Source: AEGEAN-183 sp045563675
GTDB taxonomy: Bacteria > Pseudomonadota > Gammaproteobacteria > Magnimaribacterales > Magnimaribacteraceae
DNA length: 64,000 bases
Assembly (NCBI GenBank): GCA_045563675.1
Contig: JBJLIX010000001.1
Location: forward strand, 248,001 to 312,000
Reading direction: 5' to 3'
How positions within the stretch are numbered: position 1 is the stretch's first letter; each line of letters begins with the position of its first letter. A model generated the notes under the pieces. It worked only from the letters and a program-made list of their open reading frames with translations, did no database searches and was not told the origin of the DNA. Of this stretch, positions 25,714-34,035 are shown in pieces. Both the position numbers and the translations under genes were made by a program.

Positions 25714-26777
25714 ATATCTTCTTTTAAGATACTTTCATTAGCTAATTTATTTTTATTAAGGATTTTTCCTAAAATCAAGTCTTTTTCGAAGGGGTGAAAA
25801 GACCCAGGTGGGCAAGGTCTCAAATAATCTAAATCATTTTCACTTATCTTATGCCCTTCTAAAAGGTCACTCTTACAGACAATTGATCTTCTTTGAACTA
25901 TAAAGGCATTATGTTCATTTTCTTCTACTTTCTTAAGCCCATCTCCTAAGGTTTCAAAGACTTCATTGCTAATATCAACCATTTCTCTCCATGCAACAGG
26001 ATTTAAAGCAAACTTATGATCTGGTCCTTCTCTAGAATTATCATCAGTAAAATGTTTCTCAAAAACTCTTGCTCCTAAAGCTATAGCCCCTAATACCGAT
26101 GCGTGGCTTAAAGTGTGATCAGATAATCCAAGTACGGTCTCAGGATACTTATTTTTATAAACACTTAAGACATTTAAATTAACAAAACGGTGTTTCTCTG
26201 GTTCAACAGTGTAGTTTGTATTGCATTGCATAAGAACAACATTCTTTGTCTTATAATCTAATGCATTAAGAGATCTGTCTACATCTTCTATTGTAGCTGC
26301 ACCTGTAGCAATCAAAATAGGTTTACCCTTACTAGAAATAAACTTTAGAAAATCTATCCAAGATATATCTCCAGATCCTATTTTGTAAAAATTAAGGAAG
26401 TTATCCACTAAATCTACTGCGCTGAAATCATATGGTGAAGTAGAAAATTCTATGTCTGCCTTATGACATTCTTCTGCAATTTCTTCAGTCCATTCTCTTT
26501 TAAAATGGTATTGATCATATATTTCACTAACTGGTTTCTTCCAGCTTGATTGATGGGTTTCTAAAGATTCTAGTTTCTTAAATTCTTTATCATTTACTAT
26601 TTTTTCTGCTAAAAAGTGCTGAAATTTAGCACAATCTGCCCCTGCTTCTTTAGCAAGCCAAACAAGGTCTTTTGCTCTATTTAATTCTCCATCATGATTT
26701 GCTGCAATATCTGCTACAAAATAGGGTTTATGATTTAAACCTACTGTTTTTTTTCCGAGCGTTATTTCTTTATTCAT
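25707..26777 (-). CDS. NeuB-family nonulosonic acid synthase (PseI/LegI/NeuB)
   Basis: The enzyme condenses phosphoenolpyruvate with a 6-carbon acylamino sugar to make a 9-carbon nonulosonic acid. The TIM-barrel domain (about 15-285) has FVADIAANHDGELNRA, KFQHF, KIGSGD, LIATGAA, LMQCNTNYT, GLSDHT and EKHFT-D. A C-terminal SAF (antifreeze-like) domain begins about residue 290 (RRSIVCKSDLLEG). The motifs do not tell me which of neuraminate, legionaminate or pseudaminate is made. It lies in a block with a CMP-sugar synthetase and amidotransferase genes. Confidence 0.88.
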   Translation of the reverse strand: MNKEITLGKKTVGLNHKPYFVADIAANHDGELNRAKDLVWLAKEAGADCAKFQHFLAEKIVNDKEFKKLESLETHQSSWKKPVSEIYDQYHFKREWTEEIAEECHKADIEFSTSPYDFSAVDLVDNFLNFYKIGSGDISWIDFLKFISSKGKPILIATGAATIEDVDRSLNALDYKTKNVVLMQCNTNYTVEPEKHRFVNLNVLSVYKNKYPETVLGLSDHTLSHASVLGAIALGARVFEKHFTDDNSREGPDHKFALNPVAWREMVDISNEVFETLGDGLKKVEENEHNAFIVQRRSIVCKSDLLEGHKISENDLDYLRPCPPGSFHPFEKDLILGKILNKNKLANESILKEDIC

Positions 26778-26812
26778 TTATATATGTTTGAAAGGGTAGT
26801 TGATATTTATAT

Positions 26813-27994
26813 TCAAAGAGATATCCCTTTACCATATCTTATAAAACTAGACTTCGGTTTGAAAGCACGATGTAGGTGTTTATCAATATTATTTTCAATC
26901 TTGAATGAAGTGCTGTTGCTCCCTATTAAATTAATAAAGTCTGAAAGGTGATGTTTAAAAAACCACTCCCTTCCACTTTCTTCCACTTCTAACCAATCGA
27001 AAAAGTCATCAATGGAAACTTTGGAATTATTATATTTTTTTAATAGTTTCTTAGCATCAACCTTTTTAATTCTTCCATGCCTTATTTCTCTAACTAAATG
27101 ATCCGTAGACTTTCTATAGCCAAGTTTTTTCATTTTTAAGAGATCATGCAATCCATAATAAACAGAACTTCCTGCTCTTTCATATATATCAAAAGATGAA
27201 TTATTCTTCTGAGGTTTAAACCCAAATTTTGTAGATTCTGCGTTTTGCCATAATGGATCCCATCTAAGATAATTGCTTAAATAAATACCAATTAAACCTG
27301 ATCTTTCAATTTCATCAGTTCGAGGATATTTGTAATAATCAAGCAGATCCTCGTTTAATTGAGAACCTGTACCAATAAGCTTATCTATTTCTAGTCCAAA
27401 AAGATCGTGCTCTCTTCGGTTCCATCTGGACATTCTTACTCTGTCCAAATGAGAAAATTTACCAACTTGCTCTACAGACTGTAGTTGACCCCATATAATT
27501 AATGGAATTTTTCTTTGTACAGCTACATGCACAGGAAAACTTGTAAAAAGAAGGTGAGAAGGAAGCAAGATATTCATGTATCTTCTTAAAGAGGTTCTAA
27601 CAAGTTCCTTATATATAGACTCGTTAGGAGTATAGATAAAAGAATCAAGATCAAAATATGTAATTAGGTTGTGTAAGTTATGCCAACCAATATCATTTAG
27701 AAAATAATCATTTACAGATACAAGTAGAGGTTTTAAATCCATTTCTAGCACCTTACTAACAACAAAATAATCTTCGGCATCTCCCTTTACAGGGATTAAA
27801 CAATCGTAGTGAGATTTCGATAATTTCTTATACTTATATATCAGTGATAGCAGGGAATCTTGTATTGGAACCCAGTCAAGATTATCTTTTTCAGCATGCG
27901 TTATACAGCCGGAACAAATGCCGTCTTTAAAAGTAATACCAAAAGGGTGGTCTTCCTTATATAAACATTTCTTGCACTCAATTAAGTTTTGCAT
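26813..27994 (-). CDS. WbpG/PseA-like protein with altered PP-loop
   Basis: Overall this matches N-acetyl-sugar amidotransferases. There is an N-terminal zinc site (Cys7, Cys10, Cys27, Cys30), the strand YDCLIPV, and a later IIWGQLQS segment comparable to the IIFWGENP of the neighbouring WbpG-like protein. Where those enzymes carry the ATP-binding SGGKDS motif, this one reads KGDAED (70-75 region). ATP pyrophosphatase activity is therefore doubtful or altered. It overlaps the hisF-like stop by 17 nt, so it is translated with the WbpG/HisH/HisF set. It may be an altered amidotransferase, a regulatory partner, or act on a second amide position (inference). Confidence 0.7.
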   Translation of the reverse strand: MQNLIECKKCLYKEDHPFGITFKDGICSGCITHAEKDNLDWVPIQDSLLSLIYKYKKLSKSHYDCLIPVKGDAEDYFVVSKVLEMDLKPLLVSVNDYFLNDIGWHNLHNLITYFDLDSFIYTPNESIYKELVRTSLRRYMNILLPSHLLFTSFPVHVAVQRKIPLIIWGQLQSVEQVGKFSHLDRVRMSRWNRREHDLFGLEIDKLIGTGSQLNEDLLDYYKYPRTDEIERSGLIGIYLSNYLRWDPLWQNAESTKFGFKPQKNNSSFDIYERAGSSVYYGLHDLLKMKKLGYRKSTDHLVREIRHGRIKKVDAKKLLKKYNNSKVSIDDFFDWLEVEESGREWFFKHHLSDFINLIGSNSTSFKIENNIDKHLHRAFKPKSSFIRYGKGISL

Positions 27995-28703
27995 ATCTTT
28001 TTATTCTTTTTATTTTTTGTTCTTCGAATAAGGTTGAATTGTCAATATAAACTGCGGCTAATGAAAATTCTGATTTTATATATTTAACTGAATTCTTCTC
28101 AATACCTCCTGAAAGAATTAATTTATCTTGTTTGAAAGGAACCCTATCTAAAATTCTATTTGGATTTTGTCCTGAATATCCTTCTAGTTCACAATCAAAA
28201 AGTATTATCTCGTTAAAAATAGTATCTAAATGGTCTAAATCTTTTTCTGATATTTCTAAGAATTCATTTTTAATTGAATGAAAGAAACTTAATCTATCTT
28301 TTTCAAATTTATATGGAAGACATCCTACTATAGCTTGCCTCCCAAATATTTCTGTAGCTTCATTTATAAGCGATATATTGGCTTTATTACTAAAGGAGGC
28401 ACTAGAGAAACATATCCTTTCAACGGGTAATGACTGGAGATCTTTAAGTTTTTCCTTGCTTCTTATACCTCCACCAAAAAGTAAAGGTGTTGATATATTT
28501 AAATTACTCAATTCTCTTATGTCTGAGTCCCAGTCAGGATCATTAGCTCCCCTTATAGGCCTAAGGATTAATATCTCATCTACCTCATATTCATCAAGAG
28601 TGGAGATAACATCATTTAACCTTCCTAAAGGTCTTTTAAAATTCCATCCATAGGAGAGGTAACAATAATTGTTATAAAAGAGAAGACATGAACCTAACCT
28701 CAT
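27978..28703 (-). CDS. hisF2: HisF-like subunit of sugar amidotransferase, catalytic Asp residues missing
   Basis: This is a (beta/alpha)8 HisF homolog of 241 residues. Conserved scaffold features include VDEILILRP, FGGGIRS, ICFSSASFSN and LILSGGIEKN. The residues used for imidazole glycerol phosphate chemistry are absent: the CLD motif reads CLLFY (6-10) and the strand that normally holds the second Asp (G-I-D) reads VGCLPYK. It should thus act only as an ammonia-channelling partner. It sits 2 nt behind hisH2 and next to the WbpG-like gene, as in acetamidino-sugar loci, rather than in a histidine operon. Confidence 0.8.
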   Translation of the reverse strand: MRLGSCLLFYNNYCYLSYGWNFKRPLGRLNDVISTLDEYEVDEILILRPIRGANDPDWDSDIRELSNLNISTPLLFGGGIRSKEKLKDLQSLPVERICFSSASFSNKANISLINEATEIFGRQAIVGCLPYKFEKDRLSFFHSIKNEFLEISEKDLDHLDTIFNEIILFDCELEGYSGQNPNRILDRVPFKQDKLILSGGIEKNSVKYIKSEFSLAAVYIDNSTLFEEQKIKRIKRYAKLN

Positions 28704-28705
28704 TT

Positions 28706-29335
28706 TTATAGAATTAGTTTTATTAGCTCTTCACCAGTCTTTTGGCTCTTTTCTGGATGAAATTGTATGCCTATTAGATTCTTAGAAAAAAATGCTGCTA
28801 CATATTTAGACAAATTATATTTACGTATAAAAAATTTCTTTCCATTAGATTTATTAAGTTTAACTCCGTATTCATGGTTAAAGAAGACTCTCCCATTAAC
28901 TATGGATTTCTTTGTTAATTTTTGGGAGCCTAAAAAAGAATGGTTAAGGATTTCATCTTTTCTAATAGTGATATTACTCCATCCATTATTGGAGAAACCC
29001 CTCTCCTCTTTTTTTAATTTTTCAGCATACCCTTTAATAAGTCCAAGCCCTTGAATTCCTCCATCTTCTTGAGTGAAGTCTGTTAATAACTGAAAGCCCA
29101 AGCATATACCTATTATTCTTAGGTTATTTTCTTTATATTTTTGGAAAATTTTATTAAATCCTTTAGATTTCATTCTGTCCATAAAGTAACCTGCAGAACC
29201 TACTCCTGGTAATAGAATGATTTTACTGTCTATCTCTTTAGGGTTTTTTACAAGCTTATAAGGAATGAGCAGTCTTTCAAGTAACTTTGCCCATGTTCTA
29301 ACATTTCCTGATTGGATATCAACTATATTGATCAT
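28706..29335 (-). CDS. hisH2: HisH-like glutaminase subunit of sugar amidotransferase
   Basis: This class I glutamine amidotransferase releases ammonia from glutamine. The catalytic triad is complete: Cys78 in GICLGFQLL, and His193 and Glu195 in QFHPEKS. The oxyanion loop LPGVGSAGY (42-50) and NNGWSNI are present. Its ATG directly follows the stop of the WbpG-like gene with no gap, and hisF2 follows 2 nt later. In P. aeruginosa O5 and in Campylobacter, HisH/HisF-type partners feed ammonia to WbpG/PseA to form acetamidino groups. Confidence 0.87.
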   Translation of the reverse strand: MINIVDIQSGNVRTWAKLLERLLIPYKLVKNPKEIDSKIILLPGVGSAGYFMDRMKSKGFNKIFQKYKENNLRIIGICLGFQLLTDFTQEDGGIQGLGLIKGYAEKLKKEERGFSNNGWSNITIRKDEILNHSFLGSQKLTKKSIVNGRVFFNHEYGVKLNKSNGKKFFIRKYNLSKYVAAFFSKNLIGIQFHPEKSQKTGEELIKLIL

Positions 29336-30481
29336 TTATCCGCCTGAATTAAATAGTTTTTGTGGTCTTTTGTTCTTATTCAATTTAAATAACTCTTTAT
29401 TAGTAAATTTATTGACTGTTTCCCAAAAAAAATCTTCTTTTATATTTACATATTTACAATATTCTTTGATTATTGAATCATCACAAATTCCATCATATTG
29501 GTTAGCTATTCCTGATGCTTCTTCTTTAGAAATTAACTTTTCTCTAATTTTTTCACTTAAAAAATCTGCTGCTCTACCTATTCCATATTTATAAAATCGA
29601 ATCATATAATTAATGTTTGTAAATTCTTCATCAAGCATAGATGCATTAGAGATATCGCCTGTTATTAGTTCTTCATCTGGTCGAAGAGTTAACCCTTGAA
29701 GAGAAGCATAAAGAGAGTTGTTGTGAAGAGTGAAATCTTCCCAAGCAGGAGAGAGGTAAAATATAGAAATTTTCTTTTTGTTAAATAGTTCTTCTTCAGG
29801 ATAAAAATAATGCCCAACCTTATCTGAAGAAGAAACCTTTTTCATCCAATCATAGCCTCCATCTCTTAAAGTATTAAGTTCTCTTAAGTTATTTCCATCA
29901 AATTCGTCTTCTCCTTGCACAGCTGAATCTCCTCTAATTAATGCAGGATTTTCGCCCCAAAATATTATATTAATTCCAAAATCTATGGCTATTCTTGGAA
30001 CAGAAGAAAACAATGCCATTTCAGTGCTTTTGCATACATTTCCAAATTTTGTAAAGGATTCTAGGGACAATGCAGCAGAAGTCTTTGGTGCTGGGGTTAA
30101 ACAAAAGAGGTCAAAGCCCATGGATATTAAATTTGAAAGGTTCTTGGCTCCTACCTCTGACATCTGTAAAGGAGGGTAAGAAACACATACCAGAAGAGGA
30201 TTCAGGCCTAGTCTCTCTTTTACCCAGTGGGCTTGTCTAGTGCTATCCTTTCCTCCACTTACTCCAACTATACAATCAAAGTGATGCTTGGCTCTTGAAA
30301 TCTTCTTTTTCTTCTTAATCAACTCCTTTAAATATTCTAACTTTTGCAATCTATTCTCTTCCCTAAAATCAGAATAATATCTACATGCTAGGCACCTGTT
30401 AGACTTATCAAAATAAGCATTGGGTCTTAAATTTGTTTCTAAGCAAGTAGAACAAAACTTTATTTTTTTTGCTCTAGGCAT
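29336..30481 (-). CDS. wbpG: N-acetyl sugar amidotransferase (WbpG/PseA family)
   Basis: This ATP-dependent enzyme converts an N-acetyl group of a sugar to an acetamidino group. The N-terminal zinc site has Cys10, Cys13, Cys30 and Cys33. The PP-loop FDCIVGVSGGKDST includes SGGKDS at 75-80, and IIFWGENPALIRGD follows. The length (381) is normal. It overlaps the CMP-sugar synthetase stop by 8 nt and touches hisH2, forming a tight wbpG-hisH-hisF unit. Combined with NeuB-type and CMP-synthetase genes this predicts an acetamidino nonulosonate (inference). Confidence 0.87.
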   Translation of the reverse strand: MPRAKKIKFCSTCLETNLRPNAYFDKSNRCLACRYYSDFREENRLQKLEYLKELIKKKKKISRAKHHFDCIVGVSGGKDSTRQAHWVKERLGLNPLLVCVSYPPLQMSEVGAKNLSNLISMGFDLFCLTPAPKTSAALSLESFTKFGNVCKSTEMALFSSVPRIAIDFGINIIFWGENPALIRGDSAVQGEDEFDGNNLRELNTLRDGGYDWMKKVSSSDKVGHYFYPEEELFNKKKISIFYLSPAWEDFTLHNNSLYASLQGLTLRPDEELITGDISNASMLDEEFTNINYMIRFYKYGIGRAADFLSEKIREKLISKEEASGIANQYDGICDDSIIKEYCKYVNIKEDFFWETVNKFTNKELFKLNKNKRPQKLFNSGG

Positions 30482-31169
30482 GACTATTTTTTTTCTTTAA
30501 ACGGTACTTTAATTCTGCTATTTTCCAATCTTCTTCATTATCTATATCTTGAACTTCGCTATCTTTAAAAATATAAGGCTTAGCTTCTTCAGTTATTAAT
30601 TTCTCTTCTCTTAAAACTGATTCTAATTTTCCAAAATAGAACTGAGCTGCATCATGATAATAAGACAATAAATCTTGAGATCTAGAGTTGTAGTTTTTAA
30701 CTTCTTCAATCTTTAATCTATCTTCTTCGATGTAAAGTCTTCTTTGAACAGGATGAGAATATTTAACCACTGAGATTATTGATGAAAATCTTTCTTGATC
30801 TATTAATTCTTTCTTTGAATCTACAAGATTCTTCTCTTCTACAAATACTGAAGTGGGATAAAGACAGCATATATATGTATATTTTTCTTGGAGATTATCT
30901 ATTACTTCTTTAACTACCTCAAAAGTAGTTGCATAATCATCTGAATTCTTATCTGATCTGAAGAAAGGAACAGAAGCTCCATAGCTTTCAGAAATTTGTT
31001 TTATTTTTTTATCATCTGTAGAAACAACTACATCATCAAAAACCTGAGCTTTCAATGCTGTAGTAATAGGGTAATAGATTATTTCTTTACCCATAAATTT
31101 TTTTATATTCTTACCGGGTATTCTCTTACTACCTCCTCTTGCAGGAATTATGGCAAGTGTTTTATTCAC
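30474..31169 (-). CDS. pseF: CMP-nonulosonate (sialic/pseudaminic/legionaminic acid) synthetase
   Basis: This cytidylyltransferase of 231 residues starts with IIPARGGSKRIPGKN, the hallmark of NeuA/PseF/LegF enzymes. VVVSTDDKKI, CLYPTSVF and DIDNEEDW near the C-terminus complete the family pattern. The DIDNEEDW ending is the form seen in PseF/LegF-type proteins. Translation appears to start at a GTG, since the N-terminal motif leaves no later start. No Shine-Dalgarno is visible upstream; the leader is U-rich (eight and six T in runs). It follows a PseB-like dehydratase gene by 33 nt. Confidence 0.85.
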   Translation of the reverse strand: MNKTLAIIPARGGSKRIPGKNIKKFMGKEIIYYPITTALKAQVFDDVVVSTDDKKIKQISESYGASVPFFRSDKNSDDYATTFEVVKEVIDNLQEKYTYICCLYPTSVFVEEKNLVDSKKELIDQERFSSIISVVKYSHPVQRRLYIEEDRLKIEEVKNYNSRSQDLLSYYHDAAQFYFGKLESVLREEKLITEEAKPYIFKDSEVQDIDNEEDWKIAELKYRLKKKNSHA

Positions 31170-31202
31170 AAAAAATAGTTAAAAAAAACAAATAAAATAT
31201 TT

Positions 31203-32189
31203 TTACTCATCGTAGTCTTTAATTTGATCGACAGATAAAAAGTCAGGATTAGAATCAGAGCTATATTGGCTACCTAATTTCACGTATGAACCCTTTTCTC
31301 CGATGCTGTTTGTTTCATAATCATAAGTTTGATCAAAAAAGCTGATAGTAGGTTTTATTACAAAGAATTCTTCAAACTCAATTGTCAGATGTGAATCATC
31401 TGATGGGCACATAATCTCATGTAACTTTTCCCCCGGTCTAATGCCTATCTCCTGTATTTCAAGACCTGGAGCATAGGCTTTAGCTAAATCTGTTACTTTC
31501 ACAGAGGGTATCTTAGGAACAAAAATCTCACCACCATGCATTCTTTCAAAGTTTTTCAGAACAAAATTTACCCCCATTTCTAGAGTGATCCAAAAACGAG
31601 TCATATCCTTATGAGTAATGGGAACCTTAGACTTTTTCTTTGCCAGATCCTTGAATAAAGGAACTACTGATCCCCGTGAACCTACTACATTTCCATATCT
31701 GACAACAGAAAACCTAGTAGGGCTATCCCCAACTATATTATTTGCTGAAACAAAAAGCTTGTCTGAAGCAAGCTTAGTAGCCCCGTAAAGGTTGATAGGA
31801 TTAGCAGCTTTATCAGTAGATAGAGCTATTACTTTCTTTACTGAGTTCTTTATAGCAGCTTGAATAACATTCTCAGACCCATGTATGTTGGTCTTTATAC
31901 ACTCCATAGGATTATATTCTGCTGCAGGAACTTGTTTTAATGCAGCTGCATGCACTACAAAATCTACTTGATTCATTGCCTGCACCAATCTGTCAACATC
32001 TCTTACATCACCAATGAAATATCTCATACAAGGATCATTAAAGTTTTTTTGCATCTCAAATTGCTTTAATTCATCTCTAGAATAAATTATTAGTTTCTTA
32101 GGTTTATGTTCTTGCAACATTCTCTTAATGAAATGTTTACCAAAAGACCCTGTTCCGCCTGTTACTAATATAGTTGTATCATTAAACAT
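31203..32189 (-). CDS. pseB: UDP-GlcNAc 4,6-dehydratase, soluble PseB/FlaA1 type
   Basis: This soluble SDR performs the first step of pseudaminic-type pathways, forming a UDP-4-keto-6-deoxy sugar from UDP-GlcNAc. It has VTGGTGSFGKHF near residue 8, DVRDVDRL, AAALKQVPAAEYNP, and the catalytic STDKAANPINLYGATK, which keeps the Tyr that the long WbpM form lacks. The length (328) is normal. No PseC-type aminotransferase or PseH/PseG genes lie beside it, so its product may be used by an enzyme encoded elsewhere. Confidence 0.9.
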   Translation of the reverse strand: MFNDTTILVTGGTGSFGKHFIKRMLQEHKPKKLIIYSRDELKQFEMQKNFNDPCMRYFIGDVRDVDRLVQAMNQVDFVVHAAALKQVPAAEYNPMECIKTNIHGSENVIQAAIKNSVKKVIALSTDKAANPINLYGATKLASDKLFVSANNIVGDSPTRFSVVRYGNVVGSRGSVVPLFKDLAKKKSKVPITHKDMTRFWITLEMGVNFVLKNFERMHGGEIFVPKIPSVKVTDLAKAYAPGLEIQEIGIRPGEKLHEIMCPSDDSHLTIEFEEFFVIKPTISFFDQTYDYETNSIGEKGSYVKLGSQYSSDSNPDFLSVDQIKDYDE

Positions 32190-32201
32190 TCATTTACCTC
32201 T

Positions 32202-34019
32202 TCAGTTATTTTTCATTTCGCTAGCAAGTTCCTTAAAAGAAGGGCTATTTTCTAGCAAATCATCGAAGCTACCTATAGCGACAATTTTACCATTCTCTAA
32301 TTGTACAATTGAATCACAAGTTTTTACCGTAGAAAGCCTATGGGCTATCATCAAGATAGTTGGTTTAGATTTAAGATTAGTTATACCTTCAATAACCTTC
32401 TTTTCAGTTTTGTTATCCAATGCACTTGTAGCTTCATCAAGAATTAGTAATTTTCTTTCTTTATAAATTGCTCTTGCTATTCCAATTCTCTGCTTTTCAC
32501 CTCCTGAAATTTTCACCCCTCTCTCTCCTACAAGAGCATCATATTTACTGGGATTAGATTCTATAAAACTTGATATGCAAGCTACATCTGCAGCAAATTT
32601 AACCCTTCCAATATCTACAAGACTTGGTTCAATTCCAAAAGCAATATTTTCAGCTATAGTTCCATCAGATAAATAAATATTTTGAGGTACATGAGAGATA
32701 TTCTTTTGCCATCCTGCTATATCCTCTTCTAATAAAGGGTTATCATCTAACAAAACCTTTCCATTAATTGGCTTCAACAGGCCCATAATAAGGTCAAAAA
32801 GAGTGCTTTTGCCACTTCCTGTAGAGCCTACAAATCCTATTTTAGAATTCCTTTGAATGACAAGGTTTATGTTATCTAGTGCAAAATTTTCTTGGTTTTC
32901 ATATTTAAATGACACATTTTCAATTTTTAAAGATTTTTTAAAATCTACAGTCTTTATATCTAATTGAATATCTCTTTGTTTTTTTGAGTTTTGTAATAAT
33001 TCAATTATGTCTTTTAAAGAAGATTTGCTTCCTATAATGCTAGCCCAAGAAGCATAACTTAACTGCAGATTAGGTAAAAGTCTTTGAGCCCCCAAAGCTA
33101 ATGCTCCTAATAAGGGTACATATTCACCAATACCCTCACTAGAGCTAGTTAAGAAAAAAGCTAAAAGAGAGATCAAAACTATTGCTAGTGCTTCTATGGC
33201 AAACCTTGGACTTTGACCTAAAAAATTATTATTTCCTAGGGCATGTCTTAATGGGAAGTCAGCTTTCTTATAAATAGACGTATAGAATTCTTGAGTTCCA
33301 TTTAGAAGAACATCCCTAATTCCTCCCAAGCCCTCTTGAAGAGCTTTTACAACTTGAGTCTGTTCATCTGCTATTCTTTTACTATTATTTGATAACTTCC
33401 TAACAAATATTCTTGATATAAAAAAATAACTTCCTCCAAAAATTAGGAATGAAGTTAGAGCAATAACAGGATCTATAAAAATTAAAGCAAGTATTATAGA
33501 AATGATGACTAAAAAGGAACTTATCAATACAAGAAAAGACTGGATAATTCTGAAAACTACATCATTGATTTTAGCTGAAATTCCACTTATAACTTCACTT
33601 GTGTTCCTGGCTACATGGACCTCATATGGTTGATATAAAGTATTTTTATATACTTTAGTGCTTAAATCAGAACCGTTAAGGACAGATAATTTGGTTGTTA
33701 GCCACAGAACAAAAATTCTTAAAATCCCAGCTATTATTGAAGCTGAAATAAAAGCTGCAGTTAAAGGAAATATTAATTCACTTGGTTCAATTAAATTTAA
33801 ATAATCTGCAACTAAAGAAATCAAAGGTTGATTGAAAGCCTCTTCTGGTGAGATTAAGACAGCAAGAAAAGGCATAACTGCTCCAAGACTTAGAACTTCA
33901 ACAAAAGCACTTATAAGCATAAGTCCAATAAGAAAGAAAAGCTGTATTCTTCTTTTAGATTCTATTGAGTTCCAGAGCTCTTTAAGTAAGAGAGACAGAT
34001 TTATATCTTCATTTTCCAT
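32202..34019 (-). CDS. ABC transporter with fused membrane and ATPase domains (PglK-like lipid-glycan flippase)
   Basis: Six hydrophobic segments fill residues 25-325, with EVLSLGAVMPFLAVL typical of PglK/WlaB-type exporters. The ATPase domain follows, with Walker A GSTGSGKST (398-406), signature ISGGE (504-508), Walker B LLILDEATS (524-532) and a switch His in IAHRLS. It probably flips an undecaprenyl-linked oligosaccharide. It lies between rmlC and the nonulosonate genes. Since a Wzx is also encoded, the island may serve two glycans. Confidence 0.85.
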   Translation of the reverse strand: MENEDINLSLLLKELWNSIESKRRIQLFFLIGLMLISAFVEVLSLGAVMPFLAVLISPEEAFNQPLISLVADYLNLIEPSELIFPLTAAFISASIIAGILRIFVLWLTTKLSVLNGSDLSTKVYKNTLYQPYEVHVARNTSEVISGISAKINDVVFRIIQSFLVLISSFLVIISIILALIFIDPVIALTSFLIFGGSYFFISRIFVRKLSNNSKRIADEQTQVVKALQEGLGGIRDVLLNGTQEFYTSIYKKADFPLRHALGNNNFLGQSPRFAIEALAIVLISLLAFFLTSSSEGIGEYVPLLGALALGAQRLLPNLQLSYASWASIIGSKSSLKDIIELLQNSKKQRDIQLDIKTVDFKKSLKIENVSFKYENQENFALDNINLVIQRNSKIGFVGSTGSGKSTLFDLIMGLLKPINGKVLLDDNPLLEEDIAGWQKNISHVPQNIYLSDGTIAENIAFGIEPSLVDIGRVKFAADVACISSFIESNPSKYDALVGERGVKISGGEKQRIGIARAIYKERKLLILDEATSALDNKTEKKVIEGITNLKSKPTILMIAHRLSTVKTCDSIVQLENGKIVAIGSFDDLLENSPSFKELASEMKNN

Positions 34020-34035
34020 TTTGTTAAGTAAGCCT

